The notes under the pieces are model-generated. The model was not told the origin of the DNA, made no database searches, and saw nothing but the letters and a program-made list of their open reading frames with translations. Source: Bacillota bacterium (GTDB lineage Bacteria > Bacillota > Bacilli > Alicyclobacillales > SLC66). Taken from it: 7,046 bases of DNA. Both the position numbers and the translations under genes were made by a program. Below, piece after piece: positions 4,777 through 7,046 of this stretch. Location: positions 1-7,046 of the forward strand of contig JAKACR010000147.1 in the NCBI GenBank assembly GCA_021821225.1. The letters are read 5' to 3'. Positions within the stretch are counted from its first letter, which is position 1. Every line of letters begins with the position of its first letter.

Positions 4777-6345
4777 ATGAACTTTCGCGATCAGCCCAGG
4801 ACAAACGACCACGCGCTGCCAAGGAAGCCCGCGCGCGCGACAAGACGCCGCCTCATGACAGGCGCGGCGGTCACCCTGGCGGGATTCACCCTCTGCGCGC
4901 TGAACGCCGAACCGACTTCCCCGGCCAGTGCCGCAACCCTGCAAAACACCCTGCCGCCCAATACGCTGCTGGGCACCCATCTCGTCCCCGCCCACCCCAT
5001 CCCGCTTATCACCGGGACCCAGAACTACAAAGGCGGCGGATCGACCATTCCCGTCACCGTCCTTCCCTTCACGTCCGGCGTGGAGATGTCCGGACCGACG
5101 CACGTTCCAAAGTCTGTGTGGGCGCCCATTCCCGCGACTGTCGCCAAACGGATGGCAGCCTACCTGTTCCCGGTCAGTAACCTGGAGTGGGCCTACGTGA
5201 TCGGCCCGCGCGGGATGGCGGGCAAAGCCAAACTGGCAACCGACGGCGGAGAGAGCTTCACTCTTGCCAACGCCGACGCCTCGATCGTCTTCAGGCATGT
5301 TGGAGGATCGCCCTTTATCGCGCAAGGTGGGGCTGCGCAGTTCTTCCCCGCGGCTGGCGCAGCGCTCAATCGCGCGGGACTCGGCATCAAGTGGACGGCC
5401 AAAGACCTCTTGCATCCGGCGACGCTCAGCTATCGCTACAATCACCGCGTCGCGCTCTTTTCGTTCGCCAGCAAATCGGGTCGTTCCGTATACGGATACG
5501 CCTTCTACCAGCCTGCTTACATTGGCCAGTTCAATATGCAGGCCCAGTTTTCCTTCAGCGCCAACCGCGCGGACATGAGCCTGGCGCCCTACGTGATGGC
5601 CTCCGCCCTCTCCAACCTGACCCAGGTGGGTGAGCCGCAACTCGCGGGCGCCGTCCTGCCGTCGCCTGTGACCCCGGTCGCCGCTGGAAACCACGTCTAC
5701 CGCCTGCCGGCGCCAAAAGGATTCCCCACGCAAGGCATGGTTCTCCCGACGGCCCGCGGCGTCGCCTGGATCGGCCAACCCACCTTCATTGACACAAATA
5801 CCGATGCGGCGCGCGGGTTCACACCGGAAAACTCATCGGTACCGAGCAGTATGTTGTCCATCAACCTCGGCCCCGCAGGCGAGCCGGTGCTCGGGCGCGG
5901 AAATATCCGCACGCTGACATTAATAGCTCCGGCGCGACCGGGAGTCTGGACGAACGCGCCGCTCTACACGTCTGCGCGGCTCCTGGGGACGGCTGGATCA
6001 AACTGGCTGCTCTACAGTCTCACCTACGCAAGACCAGGGATGAACCAGCCCGCAGGCAACGCGCTGTACGCGATCAGTCTGCAGGCCGGTCAGCCTGTAC
6101 CCCGGCTCTTGACCTCGTTCCTGGACGCGGGCGGCTATTTTTTCACGTTCGGCGCCTACGGTCCGTACGTCGTGTACGACACGGCCAACGACCTCGATCC
6201 GCAGGGAAAGATCCTGCAACACATCTGGCTTGTCAATTTGAGCACAGGGCAGCGGACACGCCTGCCGTCCACAGCATGGCAAAGCGGCGCCGTCACCGCG
6301 AACATCGGGGGTCGCGCCGTCCATGTGCGCATGAGCCAGGGTTGA
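4777..6345 (+). CDS. Exported protein of unknown family with Tat-like signal peptide
   Basis: A 522-residue protein whose N-terminus carries TRRRLMTG (22-29), close to the twin-arginine pattern S/T-R-R-x-(F/L)-L-K. A hydrophobic stretch (about 29-43) and an A-S-A-A cleavage site near residues 50-53 follow. Export, probably by Tat and possibly by Sec, is therefore likely. Cys40 is not in a proper lipobox, because a Leu precedes it. I recognise no family over the full length. One Asp-box-like motif, ATDGGESF (154-161), recalls the YCF48-like gene two genes upstream. The C-terminal third alternates beta strands in a TolB/WD40-like pattern: NWLLYSLTY (409-417), ALYAISLQAG (429-438), YVVYDTANDLDPQGK (464-478), HIWLVNLSTGQRTRLPS (482-498). 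No catalytic motif is visible. The start is well supported: GGAGG at 4765-4769 lies 7 nt before the ATG. It follows dinB by 93 bp containing a long inverted repeat, so cotranscription is uncertain. The gene converges with the - strand propeller gene, 45 bp away. Confidence 0.85.
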   Translation: MNFRDQPRTNDHALPRKPARATRRRLMTGAAVTLAGFTLCALNAEPTSPASAATLQNTLPPNTLLGTHLVPAHPIPLITGTQNYKGGGSTIPVTVLPFTSGVEMSGPTHVPKSVWAPIPATVAKRMAAYLFPVSNLEWAYVIGPRGMAGKAKLATDGGESFTLANADASIVFRHVGGSPFIAQGGAAQFFPAAGAALNRAGLGIKWTAKDLLHPATLSYRYNHRVALFSFASKSGRSVYGYAFYQPAYIGQFNMQAQFSFSANRADMSLAPYVMASALSNLTQVGEPQLAGAVLPSPVTPVAAGNHVYRLPAPKGFPTQGMVLPTARGVAWIGQPTFIDTNTDAARGFTPENSSVPSSMLSINLGPAGEPVLGRGNIRTLTLIAPARPGVWTNAPLYTSARLLGTAGSNWLLYSLTYARPGMNQPAGNALYAISLQAGQPVPRLLTSFLDAGGYFFTFGAYGPYVVYDTANDLDPQGKILQHIWLVNLSTGQRTRLPSTAWQSGAVTANIGGRAVHVRMSQG

Positions 6346-6390
6346 TCGTCCCCTGGTCCAGCGCGCGAATGAAACACACTCCCATGTCCC

Positions 6391-7046
6391 TTAGGGCAGA
6401 TGGACATTGGCCGGCATCGGATCCAGCCCGTCCGGCGTATTCAGATACCCCGGAGCGGTGCCCTTGACGCCTTTATGGCCGTACTGCCACACGATCTTGT
6501 TCGTGCGGGGATTGATCACCACCACCCGGTTGTTGTAGTCGTCGTTCGCGACAATGTTGCCGTTCGGAAGCATCATCGCCAGGGACGGATTCGACAGTTC
6601 ACCCGGACCGGACAGTTTGCGATAACGCCACACCAGTTTCCCTTTGGGCGTGACCTCCTCAATCGTGCCCGGTGTATTGTAGTCGGCGACGAGCAGGTTG
6701 CCGTTTGGCAACAGTTGCGTGTCCGACGGATAACTGATGCCGGGCAGATGCACCGTGTACAGCAATTTTCCCTTGCTGTTCAACCGGTCCGCATAGCTGC
6801 CGTTGATTTCTGTGATGATCATGCCGCCGCCGGGCGTGGGCGTATCGCCGTTTGGCGCCGTGTAGGTGTACGGCGGGTTGTGCGCCTGCACCCCCGTCTG
6901 CCCGTACTGTTTGATGATCCTTTTCTGCGGACTGATAAAAAGAATCCGTTGATTGACGATGTCCGCGACGGTGATAGTGCCGTTCGGGAGTTGATACGCG
7001 TCGTCCGGGGTGTTCAGATAGCCTGGTTTTGACCCGGCAACGCCCG
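6391..7046 (-). CDS. NHL/PQQ-like beta-propeller repeat protein (5'-truncated)
   Basis: Read leftward from the right edge, the frame is open from position 7046 to the TAA at 6391-6393, giving about 217 residues of a larger protein. Four blade-like repeats are visible. Their core is LPNG-x-(I/L)-x-V-A-D-x-x-x-x-R-(V/I)-x-x-I-(S/N)-P, followed by a hydrophobic strand ending W-x-Y-G or K-Q-Y-G. Clear examples are QLPNGTITVADIVNQRILFI, LLPNGNLLVADYNTPGTIEE and MLPNGNIVANDDYNNRVVVI. The phrase PGYLNTPD occurs both near the right edge and again close to the C-terminus. The protein therefore ends just after beginning a further blade, which an N-terminal strand could complete. NHL and PQQ-like propellers are commonly exported binding proteins. 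No enzymatic residues, signal peptide or N-terminus can be seen here. A GTG at 6889-6891 is in frame but internal, since homologous repeats continue upstream of it. Substrate and partners are unknown. Confidence 0.88.
   Translation of the reverse strand, partial: GVAGSKPGYLNTPDDAYQLPNGTITVADIVNQRILFISPQKRIIKQYGQTGVQAHNPPYTYTAPNGDTPTPGGGMIITEINGSYADRLNSKGKLLYTVHLPGISYPSDTQLLPNGNLLVADYNTPGTIEEVTPKGKLVWRYRKLSGPGELSNPSLAMMLPNGNIVANDDYNNRVVVINPRTNKIVWQYGHKGVKGTAPGYLNTPDGLDPMPANVHLP

Noticed and set aside
4867..4929. Lipoprotein signal at Cys40 of the Tat-like protein
   Set aside because: The residue before Cys is Leu rather than Gly/Ala/Ser, so the lipobox consensus is not met. The downstream A-S-A-A site suits ordinary signal peptidase.
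4735..5778. A 347-codon open frame on the - strand opposite the Tat-like gene
   Set aside because: Its translation is Arg/Gly/His-rich, low in hydrophobic segments and free of motifs. The + strand gene has a strong ribosome site and a signal peptide, so this is an antisense frame left open by GC-rich codon use.
6384..6407. A 6-bp inverted repeat (atgtcc/ggacat) at the 3' end of the - strand gene as a terminator
   Set aside because: The stem is short, the loop is 12 nt, it overlaps coding sequence and there is no T-run.
6889..6891. GTG as the start codon of the - strand propeller gene
   Set aside because: The frame stays open to the right edge and encodes another propeller blade upstream, so the GTG is an internal Val codon.

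Overview
The window is about 7 kb of GC-rich bacterial chromosome. Several signs point to a Gram-positive (Firmicutes-type) host: strong purine-rich Shine-Dalgarno sites (GGAGG, AAAGGAG, GAGGAGAG), a probable TTG start, a TagO/WecA-type wall-polymer sugar-phosphate transferase, and a short DinB ending in a clamp-binding tail. A moderately GC-rich, Alicyclobacillus-like lineage would fit, but that is inference and the sequence alone cannot fix the genus.

Layout. (1) Positions 1-323 hold the C-terminal third of a polyprenyl-phosphate N-acetylhexosamine-1-phosphate transferase on the + strand. A convincing bidirectional terminator (411-437) follows. (2) Positions 463-1110, on the - strand, hold a HAD-superfamily protein that converges on that terminator and whose catalytic motifs are partly lost. 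(3) Positions 1111-1500 are a 390-bp divergent intergenic region. It has an AT-rich island with a perfect 10-bp inverted repeat and an 8-bp tandem direct repeat, then two long imperfect stem-loops that share 12-bp and 10-bp direct repeats. (4) Positions 1501-3591 hold a large secreted YCF48/BNR-type beta-propeller protein with about 13 Asp-box-like repeats. (5) Positions 3604-4683 hold dinB (DNA polymerase IV), 12 bp downstream and probably in the same operon. (6) A 17-bp inverted repeat (4700-4749) precedes 4777-6345, a protein with a Tat-like signal peptide and no recognised family, whose C-terminal third looks like TolB-type propeller blades. (7) Positions 6391-7046, on the - strand, hold the C-terminal part of an NHL/PQQ-like beta-propeller protein that enters from the right edge and converges on gene 6.

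Functionally, three of the six genes encode exported or probably exported propeller-like proteins, and a housekeeping translesion polymerase sits among them. I see no defence system, prophage, CRISPR array or intact mobile element. The features most worth following up are the palindromic intergenic region at 1160-1455, the HAD protein lacking canonical catalytic residues, and the unusual translation start of the YCF48-like gene.
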